Source: an uncultured delta proteobacterium (GTDB taxonomy: Bacteria; Myxococcota; Myxococcia; Myxococcales; 40CM-4-68-19). Taken from it: a DNA stretch of 64,000 nucleotides. Shown piece after piece: positions 52,432 through 60,765 of the stretch. A program made the translations under genes and the position numbers. Position 1 is the stretch's first letter. Every line of letters begins with the position of its first letter. Location of the stretch: contig CAIWCD010000013.1 in assembly GCA_903911145.1 (NCBI GenBank), positions 62,001-126,000 of the forward strand, given 5' to 3'. The notes under the pieces were generated by a model. That model ran no database searches. It was not told the DNA's origin and was given only the letters and a program-made list of their open reading frames with translations.

Positions 52432-53412
52432 TTATATCGCGGCCCGCACGCGGCGAGCCCGGAAGAGTGAGAAGAGCGCAATCGCGAGGAGCGATCCTTC
52501 GAGCGACGGCGCCGCGCTCCCACTGCTCGTGCATCCGCAGCCCGCGTGATCGCTCTCGCCACTCGCGGTCAGCTCGATCGGCCCGCCCAGGCAGGTCAAC
52601 GTCTGCGCGCCCTTCGGATAGATCGTGCAGATCGCATCGAGATCGTCCTGCGCGAGGTGACGCTTGGAGGTCTCGCCCATCGGTGCCGTCGCGTACATCG
52701 TCGCGGTCGACTCGAGCGAGTGCCCGAGTCCGATGGTGTGCCCCTCCTCATGCGTCGCCGTGTTCTGCACGTCGATGTTCACGCAGTTGCTCTGCGAAGA
52801 GTCCGCGCACGGCGGACTGTCGATGGTCGTGAATGTGTACTTGGTGCCGTCGGCGGCGGTCGCGTCGTTGAACTCGATATCGGCGTCGAGCATCTGGCCG
52901 GTAGCGCGGTTGGTCGTCGTCGTGGTCGTCGCGATCACCGAACTGTCGTGGTCCCAGCAGTCATACTTGTTGCCGCAGCCGCCGCTCACCAGACACGAAT
53001 CGCTCGGAGGCACCGCGCCGTTGTCGCAACTGGCCGTGCGGAACAAGACGAGGTTGCGGTTGTACTGGCCGGGGAAATATCCGACGACGCGATCGGCGGG
53101 GTTGGTCGACAGGCCGAGATCGGGAAAAACGAGATCGCTGCAGCCCGCGTCGGCCCAGGTGTCGAATCCGTCGCGAATCGCGCTGAACGCCGAGAGGCCA
53201 GGGACATCGGGAGTACCGCGCGCATCGATCATGAAACTGTGGCCGCGCGGGCCCCAGAAGAGGCAAGGACCGGCACCGCCGTCGGCAAGATGAACCGTCG
53301 TGCGCACCCAGGCGAGAGCGGGACGCGAAACGAGCACGACCGCGCCCAGAGCGGCGAAGAGCGAGATGATTGCTATGCCAATGATTCGCGCGCGCACCTG
53401 ATCGCAACTCAT
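52432..53412 (-). CDS. Secreted metzincin metalloprotease with MYXO-CTERM-like tail
   Basis: A 326-residue protein. An N-terminal hydrophobic segment (IIGIAIISLFAALGAVVLVS) precedes the secreted part. The zinc site HEEGHTIGLGHS (about 219-230) is a full HExxHxxGxxH metzincin motif, and TATMYA is a plausible Met-turn; many Cys suggest disulphides. The C-terminus has Cys-Gly-Cys, a hydrophobic stretch (SLLAIALFSLF) and RARRVR, the layout of MYXO-CTERM sorting signals, which in Myxococcota are cut and anchor the protein to the surface. The ATG at 53412 overlaps the stop of the upstream gene. Part of the signal helix is encoded by a dispersed repeat. Confidence 0.88.
   Translation of the reverse strand: MSCDQVRARIIGIAIISLFAALGAVVLVSRPALAWVRTTVHLADGGAGPCLFWGPRGHSFMIDARGTPDVPGLSAFSAIRDGFDTWADAGCSDLVFPDLGLSTNPADRVVGYFPGQYNRNLVLFRTASCDNGAVPPSDSCLVSGGCGNKYDCWDHDSSVIATTTTTTNRATGQMLDADIEFNDATAADGTKYTFTTIDSPPCADSSQSNCVNIDVQNTATHEEGHTIGLGHSLESTATMYATAPMGETSKRHLAQDDLDAICTIYPKGAQTLTCLGGPIELTASGESDHAGCGCTSSGSAAPSLEGSLLAIALFSLFRARRVRAAI
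53366..53382. repeat. Dispersed repeat inside the metalloprotease signal sequence (member j)
   Basis: ATGATTGCTATGCCAAT is identical over 17 bases to the reverse complement of 59515-59531. On the coding strand it encodes IGIAI within the membrane segment. Confidence 0.6.
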
Positions 53413-53999
53413 CGGCGCGCCTTGTTGGCGGCCGCGGCGACGACGTTCGCGCGAAGTTCTGCGAGCGAGATGTTGTCGGATTCGTCCGCTCGGCAGCCAA
53501 CGCATTCGACGCCGCTGCGATTGCGAATCGCGCGCTTGTCCGCGCCAGGAGCGGGGGCGAGCACCGTGAACGCGCCGAGAGCCCAGTGGCTCACTTCGTA
53601 GATCGCGGGCCTGCCTTCGCGCGCAGAGACGCGAAGACGAAGAAAGAGGACGACCTCGTCGCCGGGATGCAGGCGCGGTGTGCCGACCACCTCCTGCGCC
53701 AACTCGCCGAGTTCGCCGCCCGGCGTCCGCACAACAAGTCGATCACCGACGCTCTCGCCCACCCACTGTTCGCGCGGCACGAGTTCGACCGTCGTGAAGA
53801 GTTGGCCCGACTGCGCGCCGCCTGTTCCCCAGTGCGCCTCGGAGGACCAGACCTTCGCGAGCACGACCGCGTCTGCTGCGGCCGTGAGCGTGGCGAGATC
53901 GGCCGGGCCGCGGATCGTCGTCGCGCGTGCAGCAAGCGCGAGGAGAGCGATCGCAGAGCAGAGCGCCAACACGCGAAGGTGCGGAAGTCGAGGACTCAT
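53409..53999 (-). CDS. Secreted protein of unknown function, partner of the metalloprotease
   Basis: A 196-residue protein with a signal peptide (LALCSAIALLALAARA). The mature part begins TTIRGPADLATLTAAADAVV, then LFTTVELVPREQWVGESVGD, RLVVRTPGGELGELAQEVVG and GDEVVLFLRLR, a pattern seen in small extracytoplasmic proteins found near matrixin-type proteases. A Cys pair (GVECVGCRADES) lies near the C-terminus. It is 4 bases overlapped with the metalloprotease start, so the two are co-translated; it may be a chaperone, inhibitor or co-secreted partner, which is inference. Confidence 0.72.
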   Translation of the reverse strand: MSPRLPHLRVLALCSAIALLALAARATTIRGPADLATLTAAADAVVLAKVWSSEAHWGTGGAQSGQLFTTVELVPREQWVGESVGDRLVVRTPGGELGELAQEVVGTPRLHPGDEVVLFLRLRVSAREGRPAIYEVSHWALGAFTVLAPAPGADKRAIRNRSGVECVGCRADESDNISLAELRANVVAAAANKARR

Positions 54000-54102
54000 C
54001 GAAGGCAGACCGTATCGCGAAGCGAGCAGCGACGCGTCAATCTCGATGGGGCGCAGGCAGACCAGGGCGTTGCGCTCCGCTCCGGCGAGGCGGGATCGCT
54101 CA

Positions 54103-55770
54103 TCAAGGAACCGCGGCCGCACCATCTCCGCGCGGGTCGCTCGCGCCGATGCGCAGCCCGGTCGCGGGATCGATGGCAACAGCCTGCGCATTCCCCCATG
54201 GCTCGGTGAACTTGAGCCGGTGCCCCCGCGCTTCAAGCGCCGCCGCAGTCTGCGCGTCGAGACCGTTCTGCTCGACACGCACCGAGTCGGGCGTGAACTG
54301 CTCGTGCAGGCGGGGCGCGGCCAGCGCGCGATCGATGGGCATCTGGTCGTCGACAAAATGAACGATCGCCTGCGCCACCGTGGTCGGAATGGTCGAACCA
54401 CCGGGCGAGCCAATCGCGAGGCGAAGCGCGCCGGACGCGTCGAAGAGCAGCGTCGGAGCCATCGAGGAGAGCGGCACCTTGCCAGGCCCCGGCGCGTTCG
54501 CCGCGCCGCCGCGCACGCCGTACTGGTTCGGGACGCCCGCGACAATCGAGAAGTCGTCCATCTCGTCGTTGAGCAGCACACCCGTGCCGGGAGCGACAAG
54601 GCAGGAGCCGAAGACGTAATTGACCGTCGTCGTCAGCGCGACCGCGTTGCCCTCCGCATCGATCACAGAGAGGTGGGTCGTGTCGGGCGACTCAGTCATT
54701 GGCGTGACGACACTCGCAGCAGCGGCCTTCTCGCCAATCTGCGCGCGCAGCGTCGCCGCGAACGATTTGCTCGTCAGATCGCTCGTCAGCTTGCTCATCT
54801 GCGGCGCGAAGTCGGGGTCTCCCATCTGCTCGCGCAGCGCGTAGATCCGCTTCTCAGCCTCGATCATGATGTGCAGAAACGAGACGGGCCGATAGCCGCC
54901 CGCGCGCGCGTCGTCGTGCTCGAGCGCATTGAGCAGGCCGAGGAGAATCAGCCCGCCTGAACTTGGCCCCGGCATCGTCACCAGCGTGTTGCCGCGGTAA
55001 CTGCCGACAAGCGGCGTCCGCTCGCGCACGCGATAGTTCTTGAGATCAGAGGGGGAGAGAATGCCTCCGCCTCGCTGGACACTCTGCACGAGCTTCGCTG
55101 CGATCGGGCCCGCGTAGAATGCGGCGTCACCGTGCGCTCCGATCGCGCGCAACGTCGACGCCAGATCGCTCTGCACGAGCAACTCTCCTGGGCGCAGAGC
55201 ACGGCGCTTCGCAGGATTGCGCTCGTCGGCCGCGGTGAACAGGCGCGTCGCTTCCGGGTCCCGGGACAGACAAGCGAGTCGCTCACGCGAAGCCCACGCC
55301 AGATGCGCGCTCACCGGAAAGCCGCGCCCAGCAAGGGCTTGCGCGACCTGCGTCAGCTTCGCGAGCGGGAGTTTTCCGAAGCGACGCGCCAACTCGACAT
55401 AGCCGCGCACAGCGCCGGGGACCGCCACGGAGAGCGCGCCATCCAGCGAAAGATCGGGGCGGGGCTTGCCATCGATCAGGTACATCGTGGGCGTCGCCGC
55501 TTGCGGCCCGACCTCGCGGAAGTCGAGCGCGTACGTCTGCTTCTCCTTCGCGAGATAGACGAGCGCGAAGCCTCCGCCGCCGAGTCCCGAACTCGCGGGC
55601 TCGACGACCGCCAATGCAAATGCGGCTGCCACTGCTGCGTCGATCGCGTTCCCGCCCGCTCTCAGCGCGGCCGCGCCCGCTTCGCTCGCCAGAGGATGTG
55701 CCGTTGCGATCGCGCCATTCGCGGAGACGGCGCTGGTCGCAACGAGGAGAGCTACCAAAGGTAAGCACAT
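54103..55770 (-). CDS. ggt: Gamma-glutamyltransferase (glutathione hydrolase)
   Basis: A 555-residue Ntn-hydrolase with a signal peptide (MCLPLVALLVATSAVSANG), so it acts in the periplasm or outside. It has ATAHPLASEAGAAALRAGGN, SSGLGGGGFALVYLA, the self-processing site with catalytic Thr in ESPDTTHLSVIDAEGNAVAL, and the substrate loop PLSSMAPTLLFD and IGSPGGSTIPTTVAQ. It cleaves gamma-glutamyl bonds in glutathione and related peptides after autocatalytic cleavage at that Thr. A divergent TauE-type exporter gene follows upstream, which might deal with sulfur compounds, but no shared regulation is visible. Confidence 0.95.
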   Translation of the reverse strand: MCLPLVALLVATSAVSANGAIATAHPLASEAGAAALRAGGNAIDAAVAAAFALAVVEPASSGLGGGGFALVYLAKEKQTYALDFREVGPQAATPTMYLIDGKPRPDLSLDGALSVAVPGAVRGYVELARRFGKLPLAKLTQVAQALAGRGFPVSAHLAWASRERLACLSRDPEATRLFTAADERNPAKRRALRPGELLVQSDLASTLRAIGAHGDAAFYAGPIAAKLVQSVQRGGGILSPSDLKNYRVRERTPLVGSYRGNTLVTMPGPSSGGLILLGLLNALEHDDARAGGYRPVSFLHIMIEAEKRIYALREQMGDPDFAPQMSKLTSDLTSKSFAATLRAQIGEKAAAASVVTPMTESPDTTHLSVIDAEGNAVALTTTVNYVFGSCLVAPGTGVLLNDEMDDFSIVAGVPNQYGVRGGAANAPGPGKVPLSSMAPTLLFDASGALRLAIGSPGGSTIPTTVAQAIVHFVDDQMPIDRALAAPRLHEQFTPDSVRVEQNGLDAQTAAALEARGHRLKFTEPWGNAQAVAIDPATGLRIGASDPRGDGAAAVP

Positions 55771-55895
55771 GCGAACTCCGTGGCGTGCTCGCGGATCGTG
55801 AGCGAGGTCGCGAGCGCGCGCACCATATCGCTGCGCGCGCGGCAGATGTCGTGGAGTAGGGTCGCGCGGCCATCACGAGCACGCAGAGGAGTCGA

Positions 55896-56810
55896 GTGCA
55901 CATCGCGGCAACCCAGGCTGTGCTGCTGATCGCGCTCGGGGCCTTCTCCGGGCTCATCGGCGCGCTTGTCGGGATCGGCGGAGGCATCATCGTCGTGCCG
56001 GCGCTGGTGCTCGGCTTCGGTTGCGGCATCAAGGTCGCCGTCGCGACGTCGCTCGTCACGGTGGTCGCGACGTCGACGACCGCCGGTTCGGTCTGGGTCG
56101 GAAAAGGATTGGCGAACATGCGCCTCGGCATGACGCTCGAGGTGGCGACGACGCTCGGCGGACTCTCGGGAGGACTGCTCGCCGCGCTCATCTCTCCGTC
56201 AATTCTTGCCGGACTCTTCGGCGTGCTCATGGGCGTGACGGCGGCGCTGATGATGCGCAAACCCGCCACCACTGCGGCCGCGAGCAACCTGGCGCCGCGC
56301 GATCAGACTCCGCGCGCAATGAACGACGCGCCTGCGCGAGGCGCCACGGAACCGGACGGCACCGAGGAACCGGGCACGCTCGCCGGCTCCTATGTCGACG
56401 GAGAAAAACGCGCGCTCGTCTCGTATCGCGTCGAGCGGATCTGGCTCGGCAGCGTCATCTCATTCGCCGCGGGCATCCTCTCCGGCATGCTCGGCGTCGG
56501 CGGCGGCTTCATCAAGGTCCCGGCGATGCACCTCGGCATGCGCGTCCCAATCAAGGTTGCCGCGGCCACCTCGAACTTCATGATCGGCGTCACCGCCATC
56601 TCGAGCCTCTTTGTCTATCTCGCGCGCGGACTCGTCCACCCTGCGCTCGCCGCACCGGTCGCATTGGGCACTCTCGCCGGCTCACTTGTCGGCACACGCG
56701 TCGCCCGCCACGTCTCCGCGACCACCCTGAAGCGACTGCTCGCGGCGGTGCTCGTGCTCGTCGCGATGCAGATGATGCTCCAATCGGCCGGAGTGACACT
56801 TGGACACTGA
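55896..56810 (+). CDS. TauE/SafE family membrane transporter
   Basis: A 304-residue membrane protein with about eight helices in two homologous halves. Each half carries the family motif: SGLIGALVGIGGGIIVVPAL and AGILSGMLGVGGGFIKVPAM. The family exports sulfite, sulfoacetate or other organic anions, or acts with sulfur metabolism; the substrate is not readable. A hydrophilic, probably cytoplasmic loop of about 60 residues separates the halves. The GTG start is supported by AGAGGAG (55885-55891). The next gene (DUF1634) overlaps its end, a common pairing. Confidence 0.9.
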   Translation: MHIAATQAVLLIALGAFSGLIGALVGIGGGIIVVPALVLGFGCGIKVAVATSLVTVVATSTTAGSVWVGKGLANMRLGMTLEVATTLGGLSGGLLAALISPSILAGLFGVLMGVTAALMMRKPATTAAASNLAPRDQTPRAMNDAPARGATEPDGTEEPGTLAGSYVDGEKRALVSYRVERIWLGSVISFAAGILSGMLGVGGGFIKVPAMHLGMRVPIKVAAATSNFMIGVTAISSLFVYLARGLVHPALAAPVALGTLAGSLVGTRVARHVSATTLKRLLAAVLVLVAMQMMLQSAGVTLGH

Positions 56811-57159
56811 ACGTCACATCGCAACAGAGGCTCCGCGCCGCGAGCGACGCAGCGTTCAGTTGCTGTTGCGTGGAGGGCTCGCGCTCTCGGGCTCGCTGAT
56901 GACAGCCGGGTTCCTGCTTCAGTTCGCCCACGGTGCGCTGCGCTCGCAGGGATTCGCCCCCCGTGACGTGCTTTCCGCGACATTCCCCCTGGGCGAGCGA
57001 TTGATGGGCGCAGGGATCCTCGTGCTGGCGGCCACGCCTGCAGTGCGCGTGCTTGCGCTGCTCCTGCTCTGGACGCACGAACGCGACCTCCGATTTGTCG
57101 CGGTCGCGCTGGCCGTCATCGCCACGCTCGCCACCGCGATCGCACTCGGCGGCGGCTAG
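56800..57159 (+). CDS. DUF1634 membrane protein
   Basis: A 119-residue protein with three predicted helices (LLLRGGLALSGSLMTAGFLL, LMGAGILVLAATPAVRVLAL, FVAVALAVIATLATAIAL). DUF1634 proteins are almost always encoded beside TauE/SafE-like transporters and are presumed accessory subunits. It starts with TTG (56800) preceded by GGAG at 56790-56793, overlapping the transporter gene by 11 bases. Confidence 0.85.
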   Translation: MDTERHIATEAPRRERRSVQLLLRGGLALSGSLMTAGFLLQFAHGALRSQGFAPRDVLSATFPLGERLMGAGILVLAATPAVRVLALLLLWTHERDLRFVAVALAVIATLATAIALGGG

Positions 57160-57194
57160 CGCGTCCGGACGCGAGCTCGAGGCGGGGCGGTTCG

Positions 57195-58481
57195 CTACTG
57201 GAGCGTATTCAGATACGCGACGATCGCTGCGGTCTCGTTCACCGTGCGCTGGCTGATCTCGGGATTCTCAGCGCCCGCATAGCTGAACGCATGCAGGTTG
57301 AACGCGCCGGTGACATCGAGGGTCGGCACCGTCGCGCCAGCAGGAACAAAACGCGCATCGGCAGTGAAGGCATTTGCGTTGCCGGCCTCGGAGATCCCGA
57401 AGAGGGGACCGGCGTTGTAGAGCGCGGTCGGCATCGCCAGGTGGCAACTCGCGCAGTCGATCGTGTTGGGCGTGAATCGGGTCGGGTTCTCCACGCGGAC
57501 GAGCGCATCGAAGGCCGCCTGTCTCGTTCCGGCATCGAGCGTGTTGGCAACATCCGCGTTGGCGAGCGGCGCGAGGTCGTCGGGAGAGATCGTCTCCGGC
57601 TCGAACCGGCCCTGCATCCCTTCATTCGGGCCGAAGTTGCGCAAGAAGGTCTGGCTCGAACCTGCGTCCGGCAGGAGCGTCGGGATCACCATCGGCGTGA
57701 TCGACGCCGCGCCCGGGGTGGTCACGTCGAAACCGGAGAAGGTCCAGGCGAAGACACCGTCGTTGGCGCTCATCTTCGTCACCCGCACCAGGTTCTGTGC
57801 GCCGGCGTACTTGAGCACCAGCGCGCGCAGTCCGGTCGCGAAAGCGCCGTTGAGCCCTTCCTTGACCATGTCCGGATGCGGCTGCAGCGGCCCGAGTTGC
57901 GCAGAGCCGCTGCTGGCCTGCCTCAGCGCGATCACGCTGCGAACGAGCGACTCAAGTTCGGCGCGCGTGAGGGAGTAGAAGACGTGCAGCGCGGAGTCGT
58001 TCGGACCGTCGATGCCGGTGTTGAACAGCACCATCTCCTGGAAGATCAGACGGAGCTGGTTGGCGCAGCCCGTGCCGTGGGGATCGGGGGCGAGCGAAGC
58101 GAAGCAGGGATCGATGCGGACCGCAACCACAGCGAGGTCTGCGTACATCGCCTCGCCGGTGGAGCCCGGCGCGATCGGCGGCGTGAACGTGTTTCCGATG
58201 ACGTGCCCGACCGCATCGTAGAGATTGGAGGGCAGCAGCGTGCCGCGCGCACCGCTCGCAGAAGCGGCCAGCAGTCCGGCGCGGGTGACGCCGCCATCGG
58301 TGGGGATCGGGAAGAGAATCGACACGTCGTTCATCTGGGCGGCGATCGTGCCGCCGTCGTCGTTGGGCCCGCCATCCGGATTGAGCGGTCCAGCGTCCGG
58401 ACTGGACACAGAGCCGCCGCACCCGAGCGAGGCGCAGAGAAGCAGACCGAGTGATGCAAGGAGCACTGGCCTCATCGTCAT
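57195..58481 (-). CDS. Lipoprotein with a c-type haem motif
   Basis: A 428-residue lipoprotein; the ATG at 58481 gives a signal ending LLLCASLGC (lipobox). A low-complexity DGG/PDG-rich stretch follows. A single CxxCH haem-binding motif lies near the C-terminus in TIDCASCHLAMP, with possible Met ligands in that region. The middle part (VRIDPCFASLAPDPHGTGC) contains a Cys pair. It is probably an exported electron-transfer or sensor protein; no close family is recognised. The ATG at 58475 is an equally good start. Confidence 0.78.
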   Translation of the reverse strand: MTMRPVLLASLGLLLCASLGCGGSVSSPDAGPLNPDGGPNDDGGTIAAQMNDVSILFPIPTDGGVTRAGLLAASASGARGTLLPSNLYDAVGHVIGNTFTPPIAPGSTGEAMYADLAVVAVRIDPCFASLAPDPHGTGCANQLRLIFQEMVLFNTGIDGPNDSALHVFYSLTRAELESLVRSVIALRQASSGSAQLGPLQPHPDMVKEGLNGAFATGLRALVLKYAGAQNLVRVTKMSANDGVFAWTFSGFDVTTPGAASITPMVIPTLLPDAGSSQTFLRNFGPNEGMQGRFEPETISPDDLAPLANADVANTLDAGTRQAAFDALVRVENPTRFTPNTIDCASCHLAMPTALYNAGPLFGISEAGNANAFTADARFVPAGATVPTLDVTGAFNLHAFSYAGAENPEISQRTVNETAAIVAYLNTLQ

Positions 58482-58578
58482 GGCTGGAACCGTTCTCGAG
58501 GGCGCATCAGCGCGGTGAAACAAGTAGGAACGCGAGCAGCGCGATCTGGGCAAACTGTTTTTGCCTGTGCTGCACGAT

Positions 58579-59496
58579 TCAGGTCGATGCATTGAGCGAG
58601 AGGCCGGAGGCCCGCGCCCAGAGCGATCGCAGCGCTGCATGGACTTGTCGCTGCGCCTCAAGATTCACCGCATGTCCGACGCCCGCGAGCGCGAGAAGGT
58701 CGGCGTCGGGAATCAACCGCGCCAACTCCTCGGCACCGGCGAGTGGGGCGAGTTGATCGAGCACGCCGTGAATCACCAGCGTCGGCGCTGAGATCTGGCT
58801 GAGGCGAGCACGCGTGTCGTGCGCAAGGGCCGCGTCGACCTGCCCGACGAAGCCCTGCACGGTCTGCTGCGGCTGCGACGCCGCGAAGCGCAATGCTGCG
58901 CGCACGCTCGCCTCGCTCTGCCAGAACGACTCGGTGAAGAGCCAGGCGTAGGCCTGCTTCTCCCAGGCCTCGCGCAGCGCGGGACTCTGCGCCGCGAGCG
59001 GATAGAGGACACGCCAACCCTCGAGCAGGGCCCGGCCACGAGGAGACTCGCCGGGAAACGTCGAGAGCAGAGCCACCGAGCGCACGCGCTCCGGAAAGCC
59101 GATCGCCAACTCCTGCGCCGCGGCCCCTCCGAGCGACAGTCCGACAACGTGTGCGCGCGCGACACCGCACGCATCGAGCACGGCGACGGCATCCTCCGCG
59201 AGTTGCCGCGTCGTATACGGCCCGGGCGGCGCGCCACTCTTGCCCACTCCGCGCGCGTCCGGCGCGATCGAGCGGTGCGTGCGCGCGAAGTGCGCCAACT
59301 GCACGCCCCACGCGCTCGCCGGAGCATTGAGCCCCTGCAGCCAGAGGACGACCTCAGGCGCGGGCTCCGAACCGCTCGCACCGGCCGTCTCCGCGCGCGT
59401 CGGCGATTGATCGACGACGTGCAACTGCACTCCGTCGCGCGCAGTCACCAGCACGGGCAGCCCCGCAGCGACCTCGAGTCGATCGTTTGAAACCAA
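58579..59496 (-). CDS. Alpha/beta hydrolase (3-oxoadipate enol-lactonase type)
   Basis: A 305-residue hydrolase. The oxyanion region is VVLWLQGLNAPASAWGVQLA, the nucleophile elbow VVGLSLGGAAAQELAIGFPE (Ser), the acid LVIHGVLDQLAPLAGAEELA (Asp) and the base GVGHAVNLEAQRQVH (His), all in normal order. It cleaves an ester or lactone of unknown identity. The TTG start at 59496 lies inside the dispersed repeat at 59481-59536; GTG codons about 45 bases further in are alternatives, so the first residues (MVSNDRLEV) may come from the repeat. Confidence 0.85.
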   Translation of the reverse strand: MVSNDRLEVAAGLPVLVTARDGVQLHVVDQSPTRAETAGASGSEPAPEVVLWLQGLNAPASAWGVQLAHFARTHRSIAPDARGVGKSGAPPGPYTTRQLAEDAVAVLDACGVARAHVVGLSLGGAAAQELAIGFPERVRSVALLSTFPGESPRGRALLEGWRVLYPLAAQSPALREAWEKQAYAWLFTESFWQSEASVRAALRFAASQPQQTVQGFVGQVDAALAHDTRARLSQISAPTLVIHGVLDQLAPLAGAEELARLIPDADLLALAGVGHAVNLEAQRQVHAALRSLWARASGLSLNAST

Positions 59497-59536
59497 ATGA
59501 TTGGTGTCCCAACTATTGGCATAGCAATCATTTCAG
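59481..59536. repeat. Dispersed A+T-rich repeat between hydrolase and glycosylase genes (member f)
   Basis: The patch starts GATCGTTTGA as in member a, contains ATGATTG (59498-59504) paired with CAATCAT (59525-59531), and shares ATTGGCATAGCAATCAT with member j. It overlaps the first codons of the hydrolase and the stop codon of the glycosylase gene. Confidence 0.65.
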
Positions 59537-60267
59537 GGCCTGCCACTCACGGGTGCCAGCAGGCCGCGCGCGCGCTGCAGGACCTGATCGAACATCGTCG
59601 AAGTGAGCCGCCCGGTGTTCGTGTTCTGCTGGCTCACGTGGTAGCTGCCGAGAAGGATCGGGCCGCCGCCGAGCTGCACCTGTGCGCCGTGGCCGAATCG
59701 CGGACGCGGACCTGGAATCGCGATGCCGCGTCTCGCGAAGACGTCGAGCGCCGCGGACCAGCCGATGCTCCCCAGTGCGAGCACGACTCGCACGCACCGC
59801 AGCATCGTAAGCTCGCGATCGAGCCAGTGGGCGCAGTTTGCCAACTCGGAAGGAAGAGGCTTGTTCGCAGGCGGCGCGCAGCGGCAGGGCGCAGCGATGT
59901 AGACGTCGCTGAGCGACTGTCCGTCGTCGCGCGAAGTGCTGGTGGGAATGGCCGCGAGGCCGGCGCGGCGAAGCGCGGCGTAGAGGAAATCTCCGCTGCG
60001 ATCTCCAGTGAACATGCGACCGGTGCGGTTTGCGCCATGCGCAGCGGGCGCGAGTCCCATCACCAGAAGTCGCGCGTTCGCGTCCCCGAAGCCCGGCACG
60101 GGCCGTCCCCAGTAGGTCCAATCGCGGAAGCGGCGCACCTTCTCGCGCGCCACCTGCTCGCGCCACGCAACCAGACGCGGGCAGGCGCGACATTCGATCA
60201 GTTCGCGGTTCATCACCGTGAGCGAATCGCGCCCTGCCGCGCCCAGCCTGGGTTTGCGTGGACTCAA
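59533..60267 (-). CDS. Uracil-DNA glycosylase, family 5 (UDGb)
   Basis: A 244-residue base-excision repair enzyme removing uracil from DNA. Motif A is VMGLAPAAHGANRTGRMFTG and motif B is LLGSYHVSQQNTNTGRL, characteristic of family 5 (UDGb), whose motif A lacks the polar residue of other UDGs. Cys residues (CRACPRL near residue 26, CRCAPP, MLRCVR) are placed as in iron-sulfur-containing UDGs. It ends at 59533, at the border of a dispersed repeat. Other DNA-repair genes (uvrB/C) lie 10 kb away without obvious linkage. Confidence 0.9.
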   Translation of the reverse strand: MSPRKPRLGAAGRDSLTVMNRELIECRACPRLVAWREQVAREKVRRFRDWTYWGRPVPGFGDANARLLVMGLAPAAHGANRTGRMFTGDRSGDFLYAALRRAGLAAIPTSTSRDDGQSLSDVYIAAPCRCAPPANKPLPSELANCAHWLDRELTMLRCVRVVLALGSIGWSAALDVFARRGIAIPGPRPRFGHGAQVQLGGGPILLGSYHVSQQNTNTGRLTSTMFDQVLQRARGLLAPVSGRP

Positions 60268-60270
60268 CTC

Positions 60271-60687
60271 TCAGCTTCCGCGACCGCCGCCACGACCGCC
60301 GCCGCGCTGGCTGCCGCGCTTGTTGTCATGCGTCGGTCCCCGGCTGCCAAATCCTCCGCGCGCGCCCTGATCGCGCAGGCCTGCGCCACCGCCGAAGCCT
60401 CCGCCACGCTCGCCTCCTGCGCCGAACCGGCTTCCCGGCTTCTCCTGCGCTTCGTTGACCTTGAGCGGACGTCCGCCGAAGTCCTTCCCGTCGAGCGCCG
60501 CGATGGCAGCTTTGGCCTGCTCGTCATTCTCGAAATCGGCGAACGCGAAGCCCCGCGGCTCCCCCGTGTCGCGGTCGGTGACGATCTTGATCGACGTCAC
60601 GACGCGCCCGTCCGCGCCCAGCACGGCACGCAGCGAACTCTCTGAAGCATCGAACGGCAGGTTCCCCACAAACAGACGATTTCCCAT
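60271..60687 (-). CDS. RNA-binding protein with RRM and Gly-rich tail
   Basis: A 138-residue protein. One RRM domain (about 1-82) has RNP2 LFVGNL and RNP1 RGFAFADF. The C-terminal tail is Gly/Arg-rich (FGAGGERGGGFGGGAG; GGGRGGGRGS), as in cold-shock RRM proteins of cyanobacteria and myxobacteria. The ATG at 60687 begins the RRM directly; the longer upstream open frame is antisense to the ABC gene. AAGGA lies about eight bases upstream. It ends three bases before the glycosylase gene, so a shared transcript is likely. Confidence 0.92.
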   Translation of the reverse strand: MGNRLFVGNLPFDASESSLRAVLGADGRVVTSIKIVTDRDTGEPRGFAFADFENDEQAKAAIAALDGKDFGGRPLKVNEAQEKPGSRFGAGGERGGGFGGGAGLRDQGARGGFGSRGPTHDNKRGSQRGGGRGGGRGS

Positions 60688-60765
60688 GGAGCGTTTCCTT
60701 TTGTCAGAGCGAAGAGGTCGTTCTTGTACGACGGAATCGGCGCTGTGGCATCTTCCCTTCCGCCC

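Noticed and set aside
59497-60645. Plus-strand open frame starting inside the repeat at 59497
   Set aside because: It is antisense to the glycosylase and RRM genes, both strongly supported by motifs; only its first codons (from the repeat) look ordered.
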